From Owenia fusiformis (Eukaryota > Annelida > Polychaeta > Sabellida > Oweniidae): a stretch of 60,000 nucleotides of DNA. Numbering within the stretch: position 1 is the first letter of the stretch; each line of letters starts with the position of its first letter. A program made the position numbers and the translations under genes. Below, one piece after another: positions 32,002-43,800 of the stretch. The stretch lies in contig CAIIXF020000007.1 of assembly GCA_903813345.2 (NCBI GenBank), forward strand, positions 25,223,564 to 25,283,563, in the 5' to 3' direction. The notes beneath the pieces were generated by a model that saw only the letters and a program-made list of their open reading frames with translations, did not search any database and was not told the DNA's origin.

Positions 32002-35000
32002 CTGAAAATAGTGCCATGTCTAAATAAGCATGATCATGAGCAGGAATCATTTGAAATGATAACCTTAAGGTAGTCACTTGAAACGACCTTAAGGTAGTGA
32101 CTTGAAATGATGACCTTAAGGTAGTGACTTGAAATGATGAACTTAAGGTAGTGACTTGAAATGATGACCTTAAGGTAGTGACTTGAAACAATGACCTTAA
32201 GGTAGTGACTTGAAATGATAACCTTAAGGTAGTGACTTGAAATGATAACCTTAAGGTAGTGACTTGAAATGATAACCTTAAGGTAGTGACTTGAAATGAT
32301 AACCTTAAGGTAGTGACTTGAAATGATGACCTTAAGGTAATGACTTGAAATGATAACCTTAAGGTAGTGACTTGAAACGATGACCTTAAGGTAGTGACTT
32401 GAAATGATAACCTTAAGGTAGTGACTTGAAATGATAACCTTAAGGTAGTGACTTGAAACGATGACCTTAAGGTAGTGACTTGAAATGATGACCTTAAGGT
32501 AGTGACTTGAAATGATGACCTTAAGGTAGTGACTTGAAATGATAACCTTAAGGTAGTGACTTGAAATGATAACCTTAAGGTAGTGACTTGAAACGATGAC
32601 CTTAAGGTAGTGACTTGAAATGATAACCTTAAGGTAGTGACTTGAAACGATGACCCTAAGGTAGTGACTCGAAATGATAACCTTAAGGTAGTGACTTGAA
32701 ACGATGACCTTAAGGTAGTGACTTGAAATGATAACCTTAAGGTAGTGACTTGAAACGATGACCTTAAGGTAGTGACTTGAAATGATAACCTTAAGGTAGT
32801 GACTTGAAACGATGACCTTAAGGTAGTGACTTGAAATGATGACCTTAAGGTAGTGACTTGAAATGATAACCTTAAGGTAGTGACTTGAAATGATGACCTT
32901 AAGGTAGTAACTTGAAATGATGACCTTAAGGTAGTGACACTAAACCCCAAAAATGTCTTGTATTACACTCGTATACTCTAAAACACTCAGCCAACTCAAC
33001 AATTCAAAAGTTGTTCCACCAGTCAAGCCTAAGATGAAATCAAAATAACTACTGCACTTAACAAAATATTTGGAAACCCCATAAAAAACATCCATTGCGA
33101 TATTTTGCCTTGATGCTCGAAGCTCAGACGAAAAGTTCTCACCTGCGAAGCTTCCACTCCATTGAAACTTAACATCACCCTCGTTATTTTTGCTTTCTTG
33201 TTGTGTCCACTTCAAGTTGAGTAAATCCTGGTAATATAATGCATCAATTTTGCTTTGTGTTGAGTCCCAAGATCCTTGGAATCCAGAGTCGTTCAGATGA
33301 GTTCTACCTAAAGAATGGGCACCTAGTAATGCAACTGCTAATTCTGGTCTTGATCTGGGGAGACCTAAACAGAAAGACAATCAAATTTTTAAATCATTTA
33401 ATTCTAGTTATATATATCAGTTATATATCGGAGTATCACACTTGGGACTTGTTGACATTATAGATGTACAATGTACATGAACTTGTATTTTTTAAACATA
33501 TAAGACACTTGTTTGGTTAATAGACGTAGATAAATCGTGCCATCTTTTGATCCATCAGAGAAACCACAATATATTGGCTAGATTGATGATGTCATAGGTT
33601 GTACTTTATAAAATTAGCAAAAAGTTTTTTGAATGGGCAGCTTGCTACCTACAGCCAATGACATCATCAATCTAGCCAATAAGTTATAGTTTCCCTGATG
33701 GATCAAAAGAGGGCACGATTTAACGGAAACGTCTATTGCAAATCATCAATCATGAAAAGTTGTCAATTTATATATTATTAAGTTTCTACACATGGTTGGG
33801 GTAGCAATTCAAAGGACACTTCTACTTACCAAATGTTGTTTCAAAAAAGCCCAGGACATCATCTATATCAGCGTGACCACCATTATTTGGGAATTTCCTC
33901 ATTTCACCAGCATATTCCGGAGATGCTGCACAGTCTTTTCGTCCTTTAATACATTGAAAATGCAGAATTAGTTTTCCAAGCATTTTCTCAGCATCTAGAG
34001 TCCATTTCACTGTTGAATTGCGTCAGTAAAACTTAAAAAATAAGAAATCAAAATATCATCATGCAATAATATATGGAAAAATATGTTCCTATTGTACATG
34101 AATGACATTTGTATATCTTGGATTGCTTCTAGTTTGGCTTATAAAGTGTGTGGCCTCTTATATATGGATGCTTCTCTGCCATGTTATTTTCAATAAGATT
34201 AACATGGCTGAAATTCTTCAAATTACAAGAGGGCACAGGCTTATTGCACAACAAAATAGAAAATCTGAAATATACAAATATCATTCATGTACATTATGAA
34301 TATACTTTTCCATATATTATTGCACAATGGTCTCCCGATTTCTTATTTTTGGGGTTCTACTGACGCAATAAAACAGTGAAATGGACTCTACTTATTTCTC
34401 AATATTTTAATATGTAGCTCAATTGTTCATAGTTTAACAAGTTAAATCCAATACCATGACTTTCATTTATTAATCTGAATGTTCTTGTTGCCGTGATTGG
34501 GTTTAACTTCCGTGCTATGCTTTCATTGGTAGCAAATTCTCAGAATCAGTTATTACTGAAACGCGCATAAAATTCCATGCGCTGCCACAGGCCACCATTA
34601 ATTTTTTTTTACATGTTCACACATTTAGATATTAATTTGATCAACTTAGTACTATGTTGCTGTGGCAAAACTGACCTGCCATGAACTGTACATCAGGATG
34701 CATACACGAACGGCAATCAGTTCCACTGACCACAAGTGCTGTTATTCCCGCAAGTTGCCAGAAATCAGCACGACTCAATTTCCGAGAGAATCGTGCATAA
34801 ACATCCTCCAATTCCTCAATGTATTCACCCAATCCATTGTTTTCTTCGTTGTCTAGATCTATGCATCTGAAACAGTTAAATAGGGAAAGTGAAAGGGCCA
34901 ATGGATCCTTTACCTCAAAATGAAATTGTATTTACTAGCAGAATTGCAGACAGTATGATCAAAAATGATTGTTTGACTTCCACTGATCAGCACTTTGTGA

Positions 35001-35728
35001 CTAGCCTTCATTTTCCAATAATATCAGCTTGCAAAAGATGTTTTCCTATATACTAAGCTGCATGACAAGTTTCAAATTGAATCTTCTTTCTTACCTTGTT
35101 CAATATTAAAAGGCAATTAAAGCACTTTCTGCATGAGTGATTTTTGCTCTTTGTCAGTCATACATCAAGTCAGTCATACATCATGAGAAAAAGTGAGTTT
35201 TATGAGTCAAAGGACCAGGTATGGTATGGCAAATGATTTGGGATTTCTTGTATATCAGAGGGTCTTTCCATTGCACCCATATTAAATATCATGGTCAGAT
35301 ACCTCGATGACTGATTTCTCTTTACAGGCAAAAGTTCGAAGTGAATGGTTTCCCAAAGCAACCTAGCTGTCTGGGGTATTAACTTACCCATCACATCCTC
35401 CTACACAGTCATGGAATGCCAGCCGTACAAAACCAGCAATTCTCGGCAATTCACCACTTATGTTCTTTGCGTTGATGTGCTCAATTATTCCAGCTCGCAT
35501 TTTGCGAACATCTTTGGCTGTCACTTTTTTGGCATTCTTCCCCTGTTTAGACCTTTTTGATAATTCGGATCGAATTTCCTTCTTCATATTTGTTAAGTCT
35601 TCATGTATAGATTTTCTCAAGTCATTGATTGCTTCCACACATCCATGTTTCTTACCATTTGTTTCTGCCAGATAGATAAGAATTAGGATGATTATAGCTA
35701 TAGCTATACATGTACATGTGTGTTGCAT
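31760..35728 (-). CDS. Secreted plant-type haem peroxidase 2
   Basis: This complete 369-aa paralogue of the peroxidase nested in PHGDH has exons 35728-35388, 34866-34676, 33943-33830, 33364-33143 and 32001-31760. Internal exon lengths (191, 114, 222) and all phases are identical to its sister. The signal peptide is MQHTCTCIAIAIIILILIYL. The distal site is [16 protein letters not shown] (Arg102, His106). The proximal site is GAHSLGRTH (His232), with Trp248 in GFQGSW and Asp301 in NADM. It should be a secreted hydrogen-peroxide-reducing enzyme with unknown donor. The last intron is filled by a 27-bp minisatellite and intron 2 holds two foldbacks. It is convergent with PHGDH and about 4.4 kb from the 3' end of TRAK on the same strand. 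Confidence 0.92.
32050..32938. repeat. 27-bp minisatellite, about 32 copies, in peroxidase 2 intron 4
   Basis: The unit is CCTTAAGGTAGTGACTTGAA plus ATGATGA, with variants ATGATAA and ACGATGA. Because 27 is a multiple of three, the minus strand stays open for over 300 codons (a 9-residue VTTLRSSFQ repeat), in frame with exon 5. A stop at about 32965-32963 closes the frame before exon 4. CCTTAAGG is itself palindromic. Confidence 0.95.
33143..33364 (-). CDS. Peroxidase 2 exon 4 (proximal haem ligand)
   Basis: Acceptor CTGTTTAG|GTCTCC and donor CGCAG|GTGAGA. It carries [18 protein letters not shown] with His232 and Trp248. Confidence 0.93.
33519..33738. repeat. 220-bp foldback MITE in peroxidase 2 intron 3
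   Basis: The ends AATAGACGTAG and AAACGTCTATT and the subterminal AATCGTGCCATCTTTTGATC and TGGCTAGATTGATGATGTCA are matched by inverted copies on the right. The loop is about 55 bp. Confidence 0.85.
33830..33943 (-). CDS. Peroxidase 2 exon 3
   Basis: Acceptor ATTAAAG|GACGAA, with an AAAG end rather than the usual CAG, and donor TTTG|GTAAGT. It encodes [20 protein letters not shown]. Confidence 0.9.
33998..34388. repeat. 390-bp foldback element in peroxidase 2 intron 2
   Basis: The arms 33998-34135 and 34255-34388 are inverted copies (GAGTCCATTTCACTGTTG, TTGCGTCAGTA, AAATAAGAAATC, CAATAATATATGGAAAA and complements). The left arm starts about 55 bp from exon 3. Confidence 0.85.
34676..34866 (-). 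CDS. Peroxidase 2 exon 2
   Basis: Acceptor GTTTCAG|ATGCAT and donor GGCAG|GTCAGT. It encodes CIDLDNEENNGLGEYIEEL and [17 protein letters not shown]. Confidence 0.92.
35388..35728 (-). CDS. Peroxidase 2 exon 1 (signal peptide, distal haem site)
   Basis: The ATG at 35728 opens a strongly hydrophobic leader. A basic helix follows, then [19 protein letters not shown]. Donor GATGG|GTAAGT, phase 2. Confidence 0.9.
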
Positions 35729-38700
35729 AATGATTATCCTATGAAATGTCGTCGTGTAGCAGTTACATGGTATCTAGTGCTCAATCAACCAGATCCTTTC
35801 TACCACAGCTGTCAAGCATGATCTAAACAAATAGATGTAAATTGAATTGATTTCTTTGATATGTCAGTTCAATATTCAATCATCTTCATTTTAGTTCCCT
35901 TTCATGTAAAATGATCTGTATATAATTAAGACATGTAAGTCTGTCTGTCTGTCTCCTTCAGTGCACATTTATAAGTGTATGCAGTCAAGAATTCGTATTT
36001 ACTACACAGCAAATTGGTCAATCGATGCATCCCCACATTAACATGCTTAATGTCACCACCAGCCATTTGTTACAGATGCCGAGCACCAACCACGTGCTGA
36101 ATGCCGTCACAAAAAATTGGAAACCCATAACAATATATCACCACGTTTGGTGGAGACAAAATCAAAAGAGCTTTCTTTGCAAAAAGCACATTTTGAATTA
36201 ACTTTTAAAACTTTACTTCAGTTTTGTTATCTTTCATCGTGTGTATTGGCAGTAATTGGTCAGAGGCTGTCTCTACAGTTAGATGATACTGACTTTATAA
36301 TTATATACTAACACTCCACTTGTTTTATAGCATTAAACATGTTAATGTTAGTTTTATCAGATTTGGACATATCTTAATCACTATTGTTAATAGAGGTCTC
36401 ACACAACGCCTTTTAGCTCAATGCACATATCTATTTAGCTGTCCCTACACTAAGATAGCAATTGGTCAGTGGCTGTCCCAACACTAAGATGATGATACTG
36501 TCTATACAATACAATGCTAACAATCCAATTGTTTGATAGCGTTAAACATAATAAACATGTTAAAGGGATTCAAAATTGAAAGTTTCATCAGATTTGGGCA
36601 TATATAAAACCGGTCTAAGTGGAACACCTTTGGTACCTCGAGTCAGTTGTCTTTGGGGCTCTGAAGTGTCCCACTAACAGAGGTTTTCCACTTTTAGAGG
36701 TGTTCCACTGTACATATTTCACTGTATCTTAATCTACATAACAAAGGTTTGATTTTGCACCATTTGGTTGATTGTATTTCATGTTTATTAAATTACAATG
36801 GATAAATGTACATGATTTGATAGTATATCTACATTTTACTGTATCTACATTTACAGTGTATTATGCAAGTCAATTGATTTTGCAAATTGAATTCTGCAAT
36901 TTTTCATATTAAATCATCTTTACACATAACAATTCTATAACAAAAAAACAAACATTTTCACTCATTCATGAAATTAAAAATATGAATAAATTTTTCATGC
37001 GACTCAAAATTTTAGTAATCTGCAAAAGCAATATCTGTAAAATAATAATCCACAAAAAGCAACTGAAGGCAAGAAATTAACATACAACTAATATCAACTT
37101 AATTTATACTTTTGGCATTCACGACTTCTAAAACATCAAATATTCTGTAGCACAACCTTTGAAATTGCAAAACAATTTCTCGAAAAATTTCCATTGTCAA
37201 AATAGGTCTTCGATATTTTATTTTTCGAAATGAATAAAAATCTGAAGAAAGCTGACTGTAGAACAGATTATTTGAGGTCAAAAGCATTGTAATCAGATCA
37301 CCAATTTACCATGTAAGCAAAATTGACACATTGCCCAGGATCCCCTTTAATGCATATACTTTATTTTTCGATGTTTTTGTTGAAGAAATACTCACAAAAA
37401 TATGTTTTGACATTTTACTGGGGGATCCTGCCTTTGTTTAAATGCTCATGTAAATCAACAAATTATATCAGTTATAGCTTTTGCATTTTGAACTTTTTTA
37501 AACTCCAGTATATCGTTTGTAAATACTGATACAATTTCATCACATTTTACTGATCACAAACATTGGAATGTTAAAAAAAGCAAGCCTAAATGAAATAAAA
37601 TCATGGCATCACACCATAGTAATATGCATACAGTTGTAAATTAAAGATGCTTGAACATTAACAAATTCAGAATACCTTTATGCAGAATATTGCATATTTC
37701 AATACACATGTAAATACTGCACAATTCTAAAGAATCCTTATAATGGTAAATCAGTAACAATTTTGTTCCAACAAGATTTTTGAAATAAAATGGACTCAGG
37801 ATTTTTTCTTTACAAAGCCCCCCTTTTCTAACAATCATATTTTAGACAAGAAATACCAAACAAATTATTCAATCAAACTAAGCCCAAAACATTTTATAAT
37901 TTAGACCCATAATATTACTTAAAAGGAACAGTTAGGACTCCTAATAGGAGTCCACCCCTGAAAATTTACCAGCTTATCAATAACTATAACAACACACGTA
38001 AAACAGAACTGCACTATTGCATAGCACTATATGCAACATAATAAGTTGAACTAAAGCAAACCAATAATACCCCTTTAAATGAAACAAACCAATAATACCC
38101 CTTTAAATAATAAAAAAAATCACCGGTTTCTACTTCAATACTTCAATTGCTTTTCTCATGATCCAATGACAATGGTGTTGATCTTAACTTTCCGAGCAAA
38201 CAAATTATTTCTATAAATTAATGTCTAACTTAGTGATAATATGAAAAATGCAATTCAACGCTTTTTTCACTCACAATTCAATCACCATTGAAACCACAAT
38301 GCTGAAAACACCTAATGTAAACACCCTTAATTTAAAAATGAACACTTCAAGGTGTTTGCATAGCAATGTGTTTGCATTTCAGGTGTTTACATTAGGGAGG
38401 TGTTCACATTATCAGGTTTTAAAATACACTGTGCATATTAAACTACATTCACAATCTCTTAAAAAACTTTTTACAACTTACCAAAATTAAAAAGTGGGGC
38501 TCTAACCCAGGCTAATTGCAATGATATTTAAATCACGATTTTTAAATCTGGCCGAAAATGACTGTGCTAAATATTGGTTTCAACAAATCTGTGTCATGAA
38601 ATAATACAGCAATTAACCCAGGTTACAGTATTTAGAAACACTGGGTGCACCCATGATTCTATGGTAGACTACTACACTCATGGTGCTATATTACACTGGG

Positions 38701-39447
38701 TGCACCCATGATTCTATGGTAGACTACTACACTCATGGTGTTATATTACACTGGGTGCACCCATGGTGCTCTATTGTGACCAAATCAGCAGTACACTGTA
38801 CTCTTACTCCTACAACTGGTGAATATCTAACTTCATTAAAACAACACTCTGAATTCAACAAATCTATGTTGGCTCCTAACATCTCTCTAGAGACTAGAAC
38901 ATGGTGTTATTGTTCATAATATTAAGGACTCTTCCCCTTAATTTGTCAATTAAAACTGCCCTTTTCCAATATTCACATAAAGCCCCCTCCCATCCCATTA
39001 TTAAATTACTATTATTTAAATGAGGAGTCCTCCCTATCCCTTGTTAAAATTAAGGGGCCTTCTTTTTCTCCCATACTTCAATCAAAGTGGACCCCTTCCT
39101 TTAGTTCTAATTGAAGTCCCACTATTCATACATTCAGATTAACCATCCAGCTTTCCTACCAGAGTACGGAACTCCCTAAGGGCCGGTCGGTCAGCACCTG
39201 AGGTTACTTTTAATACTGACCAGTTGATTTTTTCTCAAGGTATAGGAAAATAACATTGCAACTGGTCAATGATGCCATTTTGACCAGCAGCTCTTAGATC
39301 CTTAGGACTGTTTCCTACAATTCTACATGTTAATACTACTACACTCTGATATTGAAACAGTGAGGCAATCAATCCAAACAAAAGGAAGGGGTTCTTTTTT
39401 ACATTTTAAGACCCTCATTGAGGACAAATATATACAATATTTCAACG
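35729..39447. other. Intergenic region upstream of peroxidase 2
   Basis: I see no gene. It contains a direct duplication of about 130 bp (36245-36370 and 36458-36605, sharing GCAATTGGTCAG, GATGATACTG and TCATCAGATTTGG), relics of the GTTCCACTT repeat near 36606-36716 and 38312-38420, and a two-fold AACCAATAATACCCCTTTAA at 38058-38106. Part of it must hold the promoter of peroxidase 2. Confidence 0.6.
38636..38785. repeat. 55-bp tandem repeat, about 2.5 copies
   Basis: ACTGGGTGCACCCATGATTC, TATGGTAGACTACTACACTC and ATGGTGCTATATTAC repeat head to tail. Confidence 0.85.
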
Positions 39448-39625
39448 GTGATCTCCCCAGCACTAATTTAATTATTGGGCACTGAAAAATAGCATATAAA
39501 TGTGCTTTACATCTAGAAATTCATCATCCACTGGTTGTGAGTCAGTTATAAGAAAAATTTGGATTTTAAAAATGTAGGTTAAATGAAAATTTAAACCGAG
39601 ATTAGAAAAATCCTGGGGAGATCAC
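39448..39625. mobile_element. 178-bp MITE with GTGATCTCCCCAG ends
   Basis: The terminal inverted repeats GTGATCTCCCCAG and CTGGGGAGATCAC bound an AT-rich interior. It is 3' of the TRAK gene. Confidence 0.75.
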
Positions 39626-39864
39626 TGATTTATGTGCAGGGACCACCTCAAACATTCACACTAAATTCTACACATGTACAAGCAATTTTGGGCAGAATTT
39701 AGTGCAAAACATATGAGGCGGTTCCTAAAGCTGTGTGTGGAACTTCATGTTTCTTTAACGGACTGGCCTCAAACTTTTGGTGAATAATATAAATGCCCTT
39801 ACTGTCGATTACATATTGTATTTCTCTGCTAACTTGTAAATAACTTTTTCACAGTTTATACAAA

Positions 39865-39870
39865 TTTATT
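39865..39870 (-). terminator. TRAK: Candidate polyadenylation signal of TRAK
   Basis: AATAAA on the minus strand lies about 246 nt beyond the TRAK stop codon. Confidence 0.4.
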
Positions 39871-40115
39871 ATCTTGTGTATATGTACATATACATTACAG
39901 TGGAAGGCCAGTCCAAAGCTGCTATATATACTCGTATACTGTACATAAGTAATAACCCCCCACCAAAAGTTTAATATAAGCCACCCTGAGAATAAAACAT
40001 ACCCTCGTAAAATCGGATTATTTTTGTCACGTATTGTGTGATGACACCTTTGGTTTGCTAAAAGATTACTAAAATACATGGTTTGTTATGACACGTATTA
40101 CTTTAAGATGACATG

Positions 40116-40866
40116 CTATGGTCTACTTTGGCTTAGTCCTGATCTATTTATAGCAGCTATCGCCCCCAAGATTGTATTACTCGGGCTCCTACTCGGCATC
40201 TGCATTCCAGCAATTTGCATTAAGGCATTAGGGGTGTCATACATAGGCATAGGGGAGGAAGAGGTCGGAGTAGATGGTGGGGTTTTAGGTGATGATGGTG
40301 TCGTCGGGCTGGGGGGTGGTGTGGCTGGCTCCATCTTTAGTGAGAAACCAGATGACATTTTTGAGCCCGATGATGATAAGGTCAAGGGTGGGGGTTTAAA
40401 TTTTGGCTTTGTGCTCAATGTCGATATTGCACTTCCCTTTGGTGCACCTCGTGTATCTCCAGATGCAAATATACTACTAAGTCCAATGTTTTCCTTAATT
40501 CGGTCAATTATATGAAAATGTGAAATGTCTGGCCTGGGTAATGACAAACCAGCAAATGATAAAATTCCAGCTCCTACAGTTGAACTGGTGGCGGTGGTGT
40601 CCGTTGTTGGGCTTGTATATACAGTCACTCCAACTTTACGTTCATTACTATCATACATTGTTTCAGTAACGATACTACTAAATCGACTTGGACTCAAAAT
40701 CGGGCTTAAAAATGGGCTCTCTTTAATTTCTGGGTCTGGTGTGCTAGTGTCACGTTCGCGGAGAACTTGTGAAAGGTTTTTGTTTATGCTATATGTGGCG
40801 GTAGCTTTCTGGTCATGCTGGAAGTGCGTCACCATGGGGATTGTTGATGGTCTGCAGGCGCTAGCA
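40116..40866 (-). CDS. TRAK: TRAK terminal exon
   Basis: Acceptor GATTCCAG|TGCTAG, open to the stop at 40118-40116 (250 codons). It encodes a Ser/Thr/Pro-rich disordered tail with KESPFLSPILSPSRFSS and PPPSPTTPSSPKTPPSTPTS. The plus-strand open frames opposite are shadows. Confidence 0.93.
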
Positions 40867-43800
40867 CTGGAATCATATAAAATGACAGTAAATTAAATAG
40901 TACATAACAGTACAGTACAATACAACTCAGTATGGTACAATACAGTGCATTACAGTTAAACAGTACAGTACTGTATCGTACTACTACAGTACAGTACAGA
41001 ATGAATATATGAGGTAAATATTAACTTGTACTGCAGCTAAGCATATCTGACACAGTATATGATAATTCTGTTGTTAAATGAAATTCCAAAAAGTCAGAGT
41101 AAAAAGAAGTGAAATCAACATCCATAAATAACGTTTATTTGTTCACAAAACCCTGGTCAAAAAGAATTACATACACTTTAATTTAATAAACTCAATAGTA
41201 TTCCAGAAGCTTTTTTGTTACTATGAGTCCTACTATGCTCCAACAATCAGCTTCAAGTTGAACTTGTTAGAGCAGGCAAAGAACTTCTAGAACAACCCTC
41301 GTATGTAATTATAACATACAAGGAAGAAATGTAAGAATAGAATTAAAGTTGCTAAGTAAGCACAGATGTAGGATATGGAGGCAGTAACTAATACTTAGTT
41401 TTATTGCAAGATCAACATATCTTATATAATAACAGAAAAAGCATTGTTTATATTCACATGTTCACAAAAACAGGTACCCTTGCTGTCCACCCATGCTTTT
41501 AGCCCTAACTCCAAACTCACTTCAGAATATCCAAGTTTTACACTCCCAAAATGCTATCTGATTTTCGACGCCATTTCGGTGCCAAATTTCGGTGCCGTTT
41601 CGGCACCAAATGGACTGACTAGTCCGGTGGCAAATTTTGGTGTTCAAAGGTTTCGGTGCCGGAACGGTGTCGAAACGGTGTCGAAACGGTGTCGAAACGG
41701 TGCCGGAACAGCGCCGAATGTTTTCGATGCCGAAACGGCGCCGAATTATATTGGCTGTGTACTCATAATTTTAAACACTATCTAGTGTTTCTGCCATTGA
41801 GTTCATGGTAATGCATTAACAAGTTCAGTGAGTTCAATTTTGCCATCTAATGCATTAGCAAGTTCAGTGAGTTCAATTTTGCCACCTAATGCATTAGCAA
41901 GTTCAATTGGTTCAATTTTGCCACCTAATGCATTAGCAAGTTCAGTGAGTTCAATTTTGCCACCTTATGCATTAGCAAGTTCAGTGAGTTCAATTTTGCC
42001 ACCTAATGCATTAGCAACTTCAGTTCAATTTTGCCACCTAATGCATTAGCAATTTCAGTGAGTTCAATTTTGCCACCTTCTATGGCCTCTAAAACTTGGA
42101 TCTTCAACAATAGCGAAATACAGGACATGGCATATCAAAATCAACCTGACTATTAAACTCAACTGAGGTGTACTCCTTGAAATCCATTGAAATTATAAAA
42201 TTGCCCATTATTTTATATTCATATTATGGAAGTTGCCCCCATTTGGTTTCAAGATAAAAAATAATTCCACATTTTGTCTTTGCCTTATTTTAGATTATTT
42301 CCAACAAAAAATCAAGTCCACATATTGGATAGAACTCTTTTGTTGTCCATACAGGATGACGCAAAAAGTGGTTTTTCGTAGAAACGAAGCGCTCCAAAAC
42401 TGTGACCAAGGCATCCCCTACCCCCCATCCTCCTAAGCAGGTATCCAGAATCCGTACCTCCTTAATATATTCTGGATTTTGAAGCCCTGTGATCGGAGGA
42501 TGCCTACCCCCCAATTCAGTATGTCAGGTTCATTTGGGTAATAATAATAAGCAATGTATTGTACTGTTATAAGCTGTATAGTGTACTTACTGTACCCTGT
42601 GTTGAGTGTAAGTGTTTGGTGGGTGGGTTACAACATGTTGAGCAGACTTTTAAATAATAAAAAATGATAATTAATAATAACTTTAAATTAAATACAGTAA
42701 ATATGTGTAAATAAAATGACTTTGGTGCCACAAAATAGTGTTCCACTTAGGAGGTGTTTCATTTATGCCGTCGTCACAATTGCTCCAATTTTCAGTGCCG
42801 GCACCTGGCCAAAGAATATTCTGCTCAAAATTGCATTCAGTTTTGAACAAAATACTAATCGGCCGGGCGCTGGTGTTGAAGATCGAAGCAAATATGACCA
42901 AAGCATAACAGAGGTTCAGTTTACAAACAAACAGGACTTTGAAGTTAGAAGGCCTTCCATTTACATGTTTTACTGTTTTACAAACTAATAACTGCAACAT
43001 ACTTGTAGACTAAACTAAACTGCCAAGACTTTGAATAACATAAATAAATATGTGAACAAAATGTACATTAAATCATTGGTTTAGCAAATTCAGCAACCAT
43101 GCAAAATAAAGGTGTATCGGAAATAAATGAAATGGAATGGTGTTGTGATGTGTTGACAAGGGATAAAGCTAGGTAACTAGTTCTCAATCCAACTAAAAAT
43201 CAAATGCTTATGAATCCTCTCTGGTCATCACTATTTCACTCGATTTCTCTCTTAAATTTGAATGAAGTATCTAATTTTGGGGTATTTCTTTACGATTTAG
43301 AGTGTTGAGTACATCCTTGAGTACTTTATTCATTGCTCATTCTACTCAATTTTCCTCTATTTTCATTTTAAAACATGGTGATGGGAGGGGGTGATAACAT
43401 CCTACCCTAGTGTTTAGCTGGGATTGGGACAGAGGACGTCATAAGAAATGATCCCAACCACCTTGAATGAATATAATTCAGTTTGATTCTGACCAGAAGT
43501 TCTGAAATCTTATGACGTCCCACAGCCATAATTGGGTAATATGCCTTATCAATATAGCTTATCTAGCCAAACAAAAAACTGAACGGAATCCTCTGATATT
43601 CAAACTTACAGATTTATGTGAAAGAAAGTAGAAAGTTGGCAAAATAATTGAACTTGGTGGTGCTTTCAGTTTGATAGGATTCTTCCCCCTCTGAATCACT
43701 AGAACACAAAGACATGCAACAACAGAGTTAGAAAAAACAGAAGGGAAACACAGAAAACTACGTGAAGGTCTCATTTGAGTTTACGTGATAAATTAACGGA

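Noticed and set aside
31760-32950. 396-aa open frame with a 9-residue repeat on the minus strand
   Set aside because: It is a translation of the 27-bp minisatellite running into the last peroxidase exon. The splice acceptor at 32002 and the paralogue define the real exon.
40078-40515. 145-aa plus-strand open frame
   Set aside because: It is the antisense shadow of the TRAK terminal exon, whose minus-strand product is supported by splice phase and upstream homology.
41828-42049. 13-residue repeat protein
   Set aside because: It is a translation of the 39-bp minisatellite inside a TRAK intron.
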